Assembly (NCBI GenBank): GCA_021787775.1 | Contig: JAJYLK010000025.1 | Location: 1-9,352 of the forward strand | Source: Actinomycetes bacterium | GTDB taxonomy: Bacteria > Actinomycetota > Thermoleophilia > BMS3ABIN01 | Direction of reading: 5' to 3' | Length of the DNA: 9,352 nucleotides | Part shown: positions 1 to 6,380 of the stretch, piece after piece | Layout of the letters: each line of letters begins with the position of its first letter | Position numbering within the stretch: position 1 is the first letter of the stretch | Program-made: the position numbers and the translations under genes | Notes under the pieces: generated by a model | Seen by the model: the letters and a program-made list of their open reading frames with translations, nothing else | Told to the model about the DNA's origin: nothing | Databases searched by the model: none

Positions 1-190
<190 letters not shown>

Positions 191-236
191 CTAAAATACA
201 CGCTGACATTTGCTTATAAAGTAAAAAGATTGAAAT

Positions 237-258
237 CGCTATATTGCCTTAGCGCAAT
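237..258. repeat. Overlapping inverted repeats at the predicted dnaK transcription start
   Basis: Two interleaved inverted repeats cover the predicted start of the dnaK transcript: CGCTA (237-241) with TAGCG (250-254), 8-bp spacer, and ATTGC (243-247) with GCAAT (254-258), 6-bp spacer. The position just downstream of the -10 box suits a repressor operator. It matches neither CIRCE (TTAGCACTC-N9-GAGTGCTAA) nor the HspR HAIR element (CTTGAGT-N7-ACTCAAG). The operator role is inference; the arms are only 5 bp each. Confidence 0.3.
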
Positions 259-261
259 GCC

Positions 262-290
262 ATTATAAAATCTAAGTCGATAGTTGTCAA
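262..290 (-). promoter_or_regulatory. Consensus housekeeping promoter of dnaK
   Basis: On the minus strand, TTGACA (complement of 285-290) and TATAAT (complement of 262-267) are separated by exactly 17 bp. Both hexamers match the vegetative sigma-A consensus perfectly. Transcription would start near 255, giving a leader of roughly 77 nt that contains the dnaK Shine-Dalgarno sequence. Confidence 0.88.
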
Positions 291-470
291 GTTTATTATC
301 GAGGGGATTCCAGGCCGTGCCCAGGGCCAGATCCGCCTTAAGAAGTTTATGCCCCGCGTCAGGCATTAATAATCAGGGCTGCCGTCCTGGGCCGCGCGCA
401 AACGCGCCCTGGCTAGTTGCAAAATGATACATGGTGGAGTAGAGTCTTTGCCGTAACCTGCGAACCGGAT

Positions 471-476
471 GGAGGG
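471..476 (+). promoter_or_regulatory. Ribosome binding site that fixes the rex start
   Basis: GGAGGG lies 4 nt before the ATG at 481. An upstream in-frame ATG at 469 overlaps this site and has no Shine-Dalgarno sequence of its own, so 481 is the preferred start. Confidence 0.8.
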
Positions 477-480
477 TTGT

Positions 481-1104
481 ATGGCAGAGGAACGGCTGCC
501 GTTAGGAGTCGCGGCCCGCTTGTCGCGTTATCTGCAGATTCTCACCCAGGCGAAAAAGACTGGCAAGAACACCATCTCCTCCAAGACCCTCAGCGAGTAC
601 TCCAACGTCAATCCCACGCAGATCCGGCGCGATCTTTCATCTTTTGGGAAGTTCGGCAAGCGCGGCGTGGGCTACAACGTGGATTACCTCATCGGCCGCA
701 TCAAGGAGATCCTGCACACATCGGGCTCGCACAACCTGGCGCTGATGGGCAGCGGCAATCTGGGCACGGCCATCGCCAGCTCGAAGATATTTGCCGATCA
801 CGGGTTCAACATCGCGGCGCTGTTCGATGCCGATCCGGCGAAGACCGGCCAGGAGGTGGGCAGCCTGCGGGTGCAGCCGGTAACGGAGGTGGCGGAGACG
901 GTCCGGGAGCGGGGCATCATAGTGGGTGTGCTCGCGGTGCCGCCGCACGCGGCCCAGGAGGCCGCCAACGCGCTGGTCAGCGCCGGCGTCAAGATCATCT
1001 TCAATTACAGCGAGGCGCTGGTGGATGCGCCGCCCGGCATCACCGTACACTCGATGAGTCCCGCCGGCGAGCTGCTCTACGCCCTTTATTTCTATCTGAC
1101 CTGA
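481..1104 (+). CDS. rex: Redox-sensing transcriptional repressor Rex
   Basis: Rex is a homodimeric repressor that binds operators when NAD+ is abundant and releases them when NADH rises, controlling fermentation and respiration genes. The 207-residue product has the family's usual length. Residues about 10-65 form the winged-helix DNA-binding domain with the hallmark VNPTQIRRDLSSFGKFGKRG (an A-to-T variant of the usual VNPAQIRRD). Residues about 80-180 form the Rossmann domain with the NAD(H)-binding GSGNLGTAI, and the C-terminal helix ending in LLYALYFYLT resembles the domain-swapped helix of Rex dimers. The late segment reads HSMSPAGELL where many homologues have DLA before the ELQ/ELL, a mild divergence. 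The gene is monocistronic: a strong terminator follows. ATG at 481 is chosen over 469 because the Shine-Dalgarno GGAGGG is at 471-476. Confidence 0.95.
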   Translation: MAEERLPLGVAARLSRYLQILTQAKKTGKNTISSKTLSEYSNVNPTQIRRDLSSFGKFGKRGVGYNVDYLIGRIKEILHTSGSHNLALMGSGNLGTAIASSKIFADHGFNIAALFDADPAKTGQEVGSLRVQPVTEVAETVRERGIIVGVLAVPPHAAQEAANALVSAGVKIIFNYSEALVDAPPGITVHSMSPAGELLYALYFYLT

Positions 1105-1153
1105 CGGCGGCCATGCCTGCTAGCATAAATCATCCAGATTATAAACGAACAAA

Positions 1154-1183
1154 AAAAGTGTCTCCCGGTCCGGAGACACTTTT
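1154..1183. terminator. Bidirectional intrinsic terminator between rex and the small zinc-finger gene
   Basis: A perfect 12-bp stem, AAAAGTGTCTCC (1154-1165) with GGAGACACTTTT (1172-1183), encloses a six-base loop. In the plus direction it ends in TTTT and stops rex. In the minus direction the A-run at 1151-1157 becomes a seven-base U tract, a stronger terminator for the convergent gene ending at 1222. Confidence 0.93.
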
Positions 1184-1221
1184 CATTTATGGAGGCATTC
1201 CCGGAGCCGGGCGCCGGCGTG

Positions 1222-1437
1222 TCAGCTCAGCAGCTCTTCGGGAGACTTGTTTGTCAGGAGGTAGGAGAAGAATTCGATCACGCGCTCGTCAGCTTCCAGC
1301 TCTTCCGGAGTCTTGTCGATATACAGCGCCGAAATGGGGTCGAGCTTGTGCTGGTGTTCCTCGCAGTAATCCACACCGTGGCGAACCGTCCAATTGCCAC
1401 AACCTGAAATCTTGCACTTCTTTATCTTCTTTTCCAT
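1222..1437 (-). CDS. Small zinc-finger-like protein of unknown function
   Basis: I do not recognise a named family. The 71-residue product begins with a lysine-rich segment (MEKKIKK) followed by a C-x4-C-x11-C-x2-H arrangement (Cys8, Cys13, Cys25, His28, with His30 nearby) that looks like a treble-clef or zinc-knuckle metal site. The second half is acidic and helical and contains a repeated phrase: KTPEEL at 42-47 and KSPEEL at 64-69, with an ERVIEFFSYLL helix between. ATG 1437 is preferred because AAGAAAGTGAT just upstream pairs well with the 16S tail at about 8-nt spacing; GTG codons at 1440 and 1446 are alternatives. It has its own promoter and terminator, so it appears to be a real monocistronic gene. 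Zinc binding and any nucleic-acid or protein partner are inference. Confidence 0.75.
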   Translation of the reverse strand: MEKKIKKCKISGCGNWTVRHGVDYCEEHQHKLDPISALYIDKTPEELEADERVIEFFSYLLTNKSPEELLS

Positions 1438-1506
1438 CACAATCACTTTCTTTCCGCAAAAGCCGCGTGTGGGAGCTGCTCGCGCCTTACGGTAAGAATT
1501 AAAGCT

Positions 1507-1535
1507 ATTATAAGTTATTTTCCTCTATTTGAAAA
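1507..1535 (-). promoter_or_regulatory. Probable sigma-A promoter of the small zinc-finger gene
   Basis: The minus strand reads TTTTCA (complement of 1530-1535), a 17-bp spacer, then TATAAT (complement of 1507-1512). The -10 box is perfect and the -35 matches 4 of 6 positions. The leader would be about 60 nt. The same AT-rich stretch probably also serves pyk in the other direction (TATAAG at 1509-1514), but no good plus-strand -35 box is visible. Confidence 0.6.
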
Positions 1536-1578
1536 GGTTTTTTTCATGGAAAGTCAAGGAAGGATGAAGAAGGGGCAG

Positions 1579-2997
1579 ATGATGATATTCAGAAGAACAA
1601 AGATCGTGGCGACTCTCGGTCCCGCTACCGCGGGTGAGATTCAGATCAAGGCGCTGGTCGAGGCCGGGATGGACGCCGTACGGCTGAATTTTTCTCACGG
1701 CAGCCACGAGGAATACGCGCGCCTGCTGGGGATCGTGCGCGCGGTTTCGGCCGAAGCCGGTAAACCGCTGGCGGTGATCGCGGACCTGCAGGGACCGAAA
1801 ATACGGGTTGGCGAGATGCCTCCTGAGGGAGTGAAGCTGGTACGCGGCCAGCAGCTGTCCGTGACCCCCAGCCGGGTCACCGGCACGGCCGGGCAGATCC
1901 CGGTGGTGTATTCGGGGCTGGACAGCATAGCCAAGGCTGGCAGCCGCATCCTCATCGATGACGGCAAGATCGTTCTGAAAGTGCTCCGGCAGGAGGATGG
2001 GGCGCTGGTATGCCGGGTCATATCCGGAGGCTTATTGACCTCGCGCAAGGGCGTGAACTTCCCCGGAGCGACGATCGCGGCGCCCAGCCTGACCGCCAAG
2101 GACCGCCAGGACCTGGAATTCGCGTTGCAGGCCGGCAGCGACTATATCGCCCTGTCGTTCGTGCGCGAGGCAGCCGACATCGAGGCGCTGCGCAACCTGA
2201 TCGTGGAGTTGGCCGACCGGCCCGTGAAGATCATCGCCAAGATCGAGAAGCGCGAAGCGATCCGCAACATCGGCGCCATCATCGACGCGGCGGACGCCAT
2301 CATGGTGGCCCGTGGCGACCTGGGGGTTGAGATCGCACCGGAGCGCGTGCCGTACTGGCAGAAGGAGATCATCCGCCGCGCGAGGGATAAAGCCAAGCTG
2401 GTGATCACGGCCACGCAGATGCTCGAATCGATGATCGCCAGCCCGACGCCGACCCGGGCCGAGGCCAGCGATGTCGCCAACGCCGTATACGACGGCACCG
2501 ATGCGGTGATGCTCTCCGGCGAAACCGCGGTGGGCAAGTATCCGGCACGGGCGGTGGCCACCATGCACCGCATCGCCCGCACTGTGGAAGCTTCGCTGGG
2601 CAGGAGAAAGGTCGACAAGCGTTCCTCCGGCGGCTCTGTGACGCGGGCTATCAGCGCCGCCGCCTGCGAACTGGCCGCGGACCTGGATGTGGCCGCTATC
2701 GTCACGCCCACCAGTTCCGGCACCACGCCGGTCGAGGTGGCCAAGCACCGCCCCGGCTCGCCGATAGTCGCGGTGAGCCCCGACATGAACGTGGTCAACC
2801 AGCTGGCGCTCGCCTGGGGAGTGAAACCGCAGCTGATAACTCCCGCACGCGATACCGACGACACGTTCTCCAAGGCGATCAGCGCCGCTGAGGCCAGCGG
2901 ACTGGTCAGCCCGGGAAGGATGATAGTGATCACGGCCGGCATCCGGGTCAATGAGCCGGGTACCACAAACCTGATCAAGGTTCACGTGATCGAGTAG
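1579..2997 (+). CDS. pyk: Pyruvate kinase
   Basis: Pyruvate kinase converts phosphoenolpyruvate and ADP to pyruvate and ATP in the last step of glycolysis. The 472-residue product has the normal bacterial length: a TIM barrel interrupted by a small B domain (roughly residues 70-165) and a C-terminal alpha/beta domain from about 345. Landmarks are RRTKIVATLGPA, RLNFSHG, DLQGPKIR, the active-site segment IIAKIEKREAI (catalytic Lys at about 221), MVARGDLGVE, and TATQMLESM...PTRAEASDVANAV. The residue after GP in the GPKIR motif is Lys, as in potassium-independent enzymes. There is no extra C-terminal PEP-utiliser domain. ATG 1579 is chosen because AGAAGG (1568-1573) sits 5 nt upstream; ATG 1582 is equally close to the motif, and ATG 1546 or 1564 would add 11 or 5 N-terminal residues not expected for the family. 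The gene lies upstream of the ftsB-like cluster. Confidence 0.97.
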   Translation: MMIFRRTKIVATLGPATAGEIQIKALVEAGMDAVRLNFSHGSHEEYARLLGIVRAVSAEAGKPLAVIADLQGPKIRVGEMPPEGVKLVRGQQLSVTPSRVTGTAGQIPVVYSGLDSIAKAGSRILIDDGKIVLKVLRQEDGALVCRVISGGLLTSRKGVNFPGATIAAPSLTAKDRQDLEFALQAGSDYIALSFVREAADIEALRNLIVELADRPVKIIAKIEKREAIRNIGAIIDAADAIMVARGDLGVEIAPERVPYWQKEIIRRARDKAKLVITATQMLESMIASPTPTRAEASDVANAVYDGTDAVMLSGETAVGKYPARAVATMHRIARTVEASLGRRKVDKRSSGGSVTRAISAAACELAADLDVAAIVTPTSSGTTPVEVAKHRPGSPIVAVSPDMNVVNQLALAWGVKPQLITPARDTDDTFSKAISAAEASGLVSPGRMIVITAGIRVNEPGTTNLIKVHVIE

Positions 2998-3016
2998 CCT
3001 GCCGCTGCGGCTGGCT
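2996..3016 (+). terminator. Hairpin at the pyk stop codon, possible weak terminator
   Basis: AGCC-t-GCC (2996-3003) pairs with GGC-t-GGCT (3009-3016) across a five-base loop. It is followed only by T-TAA, so it lacks a proper U tract. The same left arm (TGCCGCTGC, 3000-3008) can alternatively pair with GCAGCGGCA at 3055-3063 or 3061-3069. Partial termination or a processing site is possible; efficient intrinsic termination is not demonstrated. Confidence 0.35.
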
Positions 3017-3126
3017 TAACCGGCGCGGCCTTGCATGCCACAGACCCGGTGCCGGCAGCGGCAGCGGCAAAAAAAATGAAGGGGTGCAGACGGCTGCGGC
3101 GAAAAATGCTTGGAAGGAAAAAGGAT

Positions 3127-3534
3127 TTGACAGCCAGAACAGCCACAACAAAGAGATATGCATTCGTCACCGTCCGCCGCGGAATCTGGCGGCTGGGCAT
3201 GCTTGCCGTGATCCTGGTAATCGCCGCCGGCTACATTTCACCGGTAATGACCATTTACAGCCGGAGCAAGGATATCAGGCAGGAGCAGGCGGAAGCGTCC
3301 CAGCTCCAGCAGAAACACGATACGCTGCAGCTGGAACGCGACCGGCTGCAGACCAACCCGTACGTGGAAGAGGTGGCTCGCCGCGACCTGGGCCTCATCC
3401 ATCCCGGGGAGCAGCCGTACGTGGTCCGGGACCTTAATACCGCCAGCAGCGCGCCGGCGAACGTTCCGGCCGCTCCCGCACCGAAATCATTATTCGGGCG
3501 GGCGCTGGACGACCTGAAGTCACTCCTGCCCTGA
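3127..3534 (+). CDS. FtsB/DivIC-type septum formation initiator protein
   Basis: This is a single-pass membrane protein of the FtsB/DivIC family, which joins the FtsL and FtsQ/DivIB partners of the divisome at the septum. The product of about 135 residues has a short basic cytoplasmic N-terminus, one membrane helix (IWRLGMLAVILVIAAGYISP), an extracytoplasmic coiled coil (SKDIRQEQAEASQLQQKHDT and onwards), and the family hallmark NPYVEEVARRDLGLIHPGE. A Pro/Ala-rich linker and an amphipathic tail follow. TTG 3127 is preferred because AAGGA (3114-3118) lies 8 nt upstream. ATG codons at 3031, 3076 and 3106 lie in frame but have no Shine-Dalgarno sequence, and the first two fall in a GC-rich repeat (CGGCAGCGGCAG) more like untranslated leader. 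The next gene begins one base after its stop, implying translational coupling. Confidence 0.9.
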   Translation: MTARTATTKRYAFVTVRRGIWRLGMLAVILVIAAGYISPVMTIYSRSKDIRQEQAEASQLQQKHDTLQLERDRLQTNPYVEEVARRDLGLIHPGEQPYVVRDLNTASSAPANVPAAPAPKSLFGRALDDLKSLLP

Positions 3535-3535
3535 C

Positions 3536-4063
3536 GTGCCGGAGGGACCGACTCCGCTCCGGTTCGGCCTTGCCGTCGCCCGACAACTCGGCCGCCCGCC
3601 CACGATTGAATTCGTGGTCGCCGTGTTGTGCCGCTACGGCTGGCCCGCTGTTATCAGGAATTCCCCGGTTGACGCCCGGGGAAATCCCAACCCAAACCTT
3701 TATTACCTGAGCTGTCCTTACCTGCGCCGAGAGATCTCCCGGTTGGAGGACCGGGGCGAGATTGCGCGCCTGCAGCAGCGGCTGGCCGATGATGCCGCAC
3801 TGGCAGAGGCCGTCCGGGCGGCGCAAAGGCGTCACGAAGCCGAGTGGGAGGCGGATGCCGGTAGCCCTGTCAAGCCGGTGCCTCCAGGACCCCGTATCGC
3901 CGCCGCCTCCGGCGACCTCCTGTTAAAATGCCTGCATGCGCAGTTTGCCTGCTATCTCGTCCACCGCGATTACGCGATCGGCGAGTTGATCGCGGGTGAA
4001 CTTGCTGACATCTGGTGCGGCGACGAGCGCTGCCGCCGCTATCTCCACGAGCCGGCGACATAA
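3536..4063 (+). CDS. DUF501 domain protein
   Basis: This 175-residue cytosolic protein belongs to DUF501, a family of unknown biochemical function characteristic of Actinobacteria. Recognisable elements are VARQLGRPP near residue 14, NPNLYYLSCPYLRREISRLE (about 52-71), a helical Glu/Arg/Ala-rich middle, and KCLHAQFA near 130. Cys32, Cys60 and Cys131 may be structural, but the usual CxCG-like segment here reads LCRYGWP, a divergent form. The GTG at 3536 is the only sensible in-frame start: it lies one base after the stop of the FtsB/DivIC-like gene and has no clear Shine-Dalgarno sequence, so coupling to the upstream gene is likely. Its place between an ftsB-like gene and ppx matches the conserved actinobacterial order and is the strongest support. 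No function should be assigned beyond that context. Confidence 0.9.
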   Translation: MPEGPTPLRFGLAVARQLGRPPTIEFVVAVLCRYGWPAVIRNSPVDARGNPNPNLYYLSCPYLRREISRLEDRGEIARLQQRLADDAALAEAVRAAQRRHEAEWEADAGSPVKPVPPGPRIAAASGDLLLKCLHAQFACYLVHRDYAIGELIAGELADIWCGDERCRRYLHEPAT

Positions 4064-4078
4064 CAAAAAAAGGTTATT

Positions 4079-5035
4079 ATGACAATCGTAGCGATCATCG
4101 ACACAGGCACCAATTCCACCCGCATGCTTATCGCCCGTAGAGCCGGGAGCGAACTGGAGGAGCTGGCGCGGCTGACTACGGTGACCAGGCTGGGGGAGGG
4201 GGTTGACGCGGCCGGCAGGCTGGGGGAAGCGGCGCGCGAGCGCGTCAGCCGCTGTGTGGGTGAATATGCCGAGTTCATCGCCGCCCATAGCGTGGAAAAT
4301 ACGTTGATGCTGGCAACCAGTTCGGTGCGGGAATCCTCTGATGGAGAGCAGTTCCTGGCGCAGCTTGCCCGGCAGCACGGGTTTTCATGCCGGATACTGC
4401 CAGGAAAGGAAGAGGCGCGGCTAAGCTTTGTGGGCGCGACGCTGGGCCTGGGAGGTAACTCCGGAAGAATCATGCTGGTCGATATCGGCGGCGGCAGCAC
4501 GGAGATTGCGTGCGGGGTCCGCGGCCGTGTCGATTATGCGCGCAGCCTGCGCCTGGGGTGCGTCCGCATCAGCGAGCGGTTTTTCCGCGAGGATCCGCCG
4601 GCGGCAGCCGAGCTTGCCGGTGCTGCCAGGCAGATCGATGCGACGCTGGCCGCCGGGATCGAACTCGAACGTCTCGGCGCCGTGGACCTGGCGGTCGCGG
4701 TAGCCGGCACGGTTACTTCGCTGGCGGCGATCGACCTGGAGCTGCAGTTATACGACCGTGACGCGGTGCACGGGCATGTCCTTGACCGGCAGGCGGTGGA
4801 CGGCATGCTGGAGCGGCTGGCGCGGATGGATTTCTCTCAGCGGCTGGCGATCGCAACGGTCGAGGAGGGGCGGGCGGACGTAATCGTCGGCGGAGCGCTG
4901 ATCGCGTCCAGGGTGATGGAGTACATCGGCGTAGCCAGCCTGACCGTCAGCGAAACCGACATCATGGACGCGGCTGCGCTGGAACTCTGCACGAGGCTGG
5001 ACGGACGGCTTTCCGGCGGCGCTCCGGATAGATAG
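4079..5035 (+). CDS. ppx: Ppx/GppA-family exopolyphosphatase or pppGpp phosphohydrolase, short form
   Basis: Members of this ASKHA-fold family release phosphate from the ends of polyphosphate chains or hydrolyse pppGpp to ppGpp. The 318-residue product is the short, two-lobed form without the C-terminal HD-like region of E. coli Ppx. Visible motifs are the phosphate-1 loop DTGTNSTRML (8-17), ATSSVRES (79-86), the catalytic acidic pair in GKEEAR (109-114), the phosphate-2 loop VDIGGGSTE (134-142), SLRLGCVRISERF, an AVAGT segment near 207-211, and GRADVIVGG (264-272). The start at 4079 has AAGG five nt upstream. The gene follows DUF501 by 15 bp and probably shares its transcript. Whether the preferred substrate is polyphosphate or pppGpp cannot be told from sequence; the actinobacterial short forms include both types of report. 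Confidence 0.93.
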   Translation: MTIVAIIDTGTNSTRMLIARRAGSELEELARLTTVTRLGEGVDAAGRLGEAARERVSRCVGEYAEFIAAHSVENTLMLATSSVRESSDGEQFLAQLARQHGFSCRILPGKEEARLSFVGATLGLGGNSGRIMLVDIGGGSTEIACGVRGRVDYARSLRLGCVRISERFFREDPPAAAELAGAARQIDATLAAGIELERLGAVDLAVAVAGTVTSLAAIDLELQLYDRDAVHGHVLDRQAVDGMLERLARMDFSQRLAIATVEEGRADVIVGGALIASRVMEYIGVASLTVSETDIMDAAALELCTRLDGRLSGGAPDR

Positions 5036-5053
5036 AATGCATACGCGGGAATG

Positions 5054-5071
5054 CGCTGGCAGGCTCCAGCG
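5054..5071. terminator. Hairpin after ppx, possible terminator or processing site
   Basis: CGCTGG (5054-5059) and CCAGCG (5066-5071) form a 6-bp stem with a six-base loop, and flanking ATG...GCAT bases could extend it past a bulge. No U tract follows in either direction. It could mark the end of the ppx transcript, or the end of the convergent stress-sigma transcript reading through the tRNA region. Confidence 0.35.
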
Positions 5072-5089
5072 GCGCATATCGCGATGCCG

Positions 5090-5176
5090 GCCCGAGTGGT
5101 GGAACTGGTAGACACAAGGGACTTAAAATCCCTCGCCCTTGCGGGTGTGTGGGTTCGATTCCCACCTCGGGCACCA
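5090..5176 (+). tRNA. tRNA-Leu (anticodon UAA)
   Basis: This is a complete 87-nt class II tRNA. The acceptor arms GCCCGAG (5090-5096) and CTCGGGC (5166-5172) pair fully, followed by discriminator A5173 and an encoded CCA (5174-5176). The anticodon stem AGGGA/TCCCT encloses the loop CTTAAAA with TAA at 5124-5126. A long variable arm (CCC-TTGC-GGG core, about 5134-5149) and a standard T arm with GGTTCGATT are present. A 5' processing leader from the ppx transcript or an unseen promoter may supply it; no clear promoter lies in the 54 bp after ppx. Its 3' end is one base from the stop codon of the convergent rsbW-like gene. Confidence 0.97.
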
Positions 5177-5177
5177 A

Positions 5178-5600
5178 TCAGGCCTGCGGCGTCCTTTCGC
5201 GGCCGGCACCGGCATTCTTCACCAGCAGGACGGCTGTGCCGTTGTCGCTGGTCTCGACATCCACCTTGTCCATGAGGCTGCCCATGATACCGAAGCCGAG
5301 ACCTTCGGATGGCGGCGGCGGCAAGGGCATTCCATGGCCGCGGTCGAGGACTTCCACCTTGAAATCTCCCTGCCCGTCAAAGCAGGAAATCTCGATGGTG
5401 CGCTCCTGGCGGTCGGAGCATTCGATATATGCGTGCCTTACCACATTGGTCGAAGCCTCGGAGAGCGCGACCTTGATATCGGCGATGCTGTCTTCTTCGA
5501 AGCCGAGGTTCTGGGCCGCAGCGGAGACAACCAGTCGCACCAGCGAAAGGTACTCAGCCTTGGCCGGTACGATCAGATTTAGGACTTTTTTATCGGGCAT
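5178..5600 (-). CDS. rsbW: RsbW-type anti-sigma factor serine/threonine kinase
   Basis: RsbW-type proteins bind a SigB/SigF-class sigma factor and keep it from RNA polymerase; with ATP they phosphorylate an RsbV-type antagonist, which when unphosphorylated frees the sigma factor. The 140-residue product is a single HATPase_c_2 (GHKL) domain with intact ATP boxes: N box ALSEASTNVVRHA with Glu48 and Asn52, G1 box DRGHGM (86-91), and G2 box GLGFGIMGS (100-108). A PLPPPP linker lies in the ATP lid. The ATG at 5600 has AGGTGA upstream at good spacing; a GTG at 5609 directly abuts the preceding stop codon and would add three residues. It is the last gene of the sigma operon, so it is probably co-produced with its target. 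No rsbV-like STAS gene lies in the window. Confidence 0.93.
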   Translation of the reverse strand: MPDKKVLNLIVPAKAEYLSLVRLVVSAAAQNLGFEEDSIADIKVALSEASTNVVRHAYIECSDRQERTIEISCFDGQGDFKVEVLDRGHGMPLPPPPSEGLGFGIMGSLMDKVDVETSDNGTAVLLVKNAGAGRERTPQA

Positions 5601-5609
5601 CTCACTCAC

Positions 5610-6380
5610 CTACAATGTTTCTCTCGGCATAGTCAGGTTTTGTCTTAACGATTGCAGTGTCCGCCGCAGCAGCCGGGAAACATGCATCTGCGAAATGCCA
5701 AGCTGATTTGCGATCTCGGTCTGGCTCAGGCCCTCCACGAACCGCAGATAGAGAAGATTCTGCTCCCGCGCGTTGAGGTCTGACATGGCTCCGGCCAGGC
5801 TGAGCCGCTCGTCGAGCGTCTGCAGGGTCTTGTCCTCACCGCCAATGATATCAAGCAGGGAAAGATCACTGTCTTCAGCCGAGCTTGAATTGAGAGACGC
5901 GACAGAAGAACTCTCGACACTCTCGAGGCCTTCGATCACGTCTTCTTCACTGATTCCCATCTCCTGTGAAATCTCGGCAACATTGGGAGACCTGCCGTGC
6001 TCCTGTGAAAAACTCTGAACGGCGTTATTTAGCGCATGAGCCCGCTCCCGCAACCCCCTCGGCAGCCTGATCGTCGAGGTCCTGTCACGGAAGTACCGTT
6101 TCAGCTCTCCGACGATCGTAGGCACTGCATATGTAGTAAATTGCACGTTTCGGTCCGGGTCAAACCTGTCAATCGCTTTCAACAGGCCCATCGAGGCCAC
6201 CTGGACCAGATCGTCCAGCGGTTCGCCGCGGTTCATGAAGCGCCGCGCCAGTGAATGCGACAGGTCCAGATGCGCCCTTACCAGGATGTTCTTGATCTCG
6301 GGATCGTGCGAATCCTTATAAGTACGGAATAGCGACCGGATCTCTTCCCTGCTCAGGGATTTGTCGGACCGGCGCGTCAA
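5610..6380 (-). CDS. SigB/SigF/SigG-family alternative RNA polymerase sigma factor
   Basis: This is a group 3 sigma-70 factor of the general-stress/sporulation class, which directs RNA polymerase to GTTT...GGGTA-type promoters. The 256-residue product has region 2 at about 35-105 (RAHLDLSHSLARRFM, LDDLVQVASMGLLKAIDRFD, FTTYAVPTIVGELKRYFRDR), region 3 at about 110-185 with an unusual serine-rich stretch (ESSSVASLNSSSAEDSD), and region 4 at about 200-250 with the helix-turn-helix LSQTEIANQLGISQMHVSRL. The start is a TTG at 6380 that overlaps the upstream stop as TTGA, with no strong Shine-Dalgarno sequence, so translation is probably coupled to the upstream gene. The gene sits between a degenerate and an intact RsbW-like gene, both likely regulators. 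Whether it is closer to SigB or SigF cannot be settled here. Confidence 0.95.
   Translation of the reverse strand: MTRRSDKSLSREEIRSLFRTYKDSHDPEIKNILVRAHLDLSHSLARRFMNRGEPLDDLVQVASMGLLKAIDRFDPDRNVQFTTYAVPTIVGELKRYFRDRTSTIRLPRGLRERAHALNNAVQSFSQEHGRSPNVAEISQEMGISEEDVIEGLESVESSSVASLNSSSAEDSDLSLLDIIGGEDKTLQTLDERLSLAGAMSDLNAREQNLLYLRFVEGLSQTEIANQLGISQMHVSRLLRRTLQSLRQNLTMPRETL

Noticed and set aside
1486..1496. CTTAC-G-GTAAG dyad upstream of pyk, considered as an operator
   Set aside because: Five-base arms with a one-base centre are too short to claim, and no known regulator consensus fits.
417..1502. Long plus-strand open frame of 361 codons overlapping rex and the small zinc-finger gene
   Set aside because: It runs out of frame through clear Rex coding sequence, then through the terminator and antisense to the next gene. 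Its composition is low-complexity Gly/Arg/Ala, typical of a shadow frame in GC-rich DNA.
2032..2985. Long minus-strand open frames (317 and 278 codons) inside pyk
   Set aside because: They are antisense to a full-length pyruvate kinase with all motifs, have no ribosome sites or domains, and are explained by the GC-rich codon bias of pyk.
4962..5275. Small frames on both strands over the tRNA (for example a peptide reading VVELVDTRDLKSL)
   Set aside because: These are well-known translation artefacts of tRNA-Leu genes; the tRNA folds completely, so no protein is called.
5139..5706. Plus-strand open frames of 147 and 185 codons opposite the rsbW-like gene
   Set aside because: They are shadows of a minus-strand gene with intact HATPase motifs and start within the tRNA.
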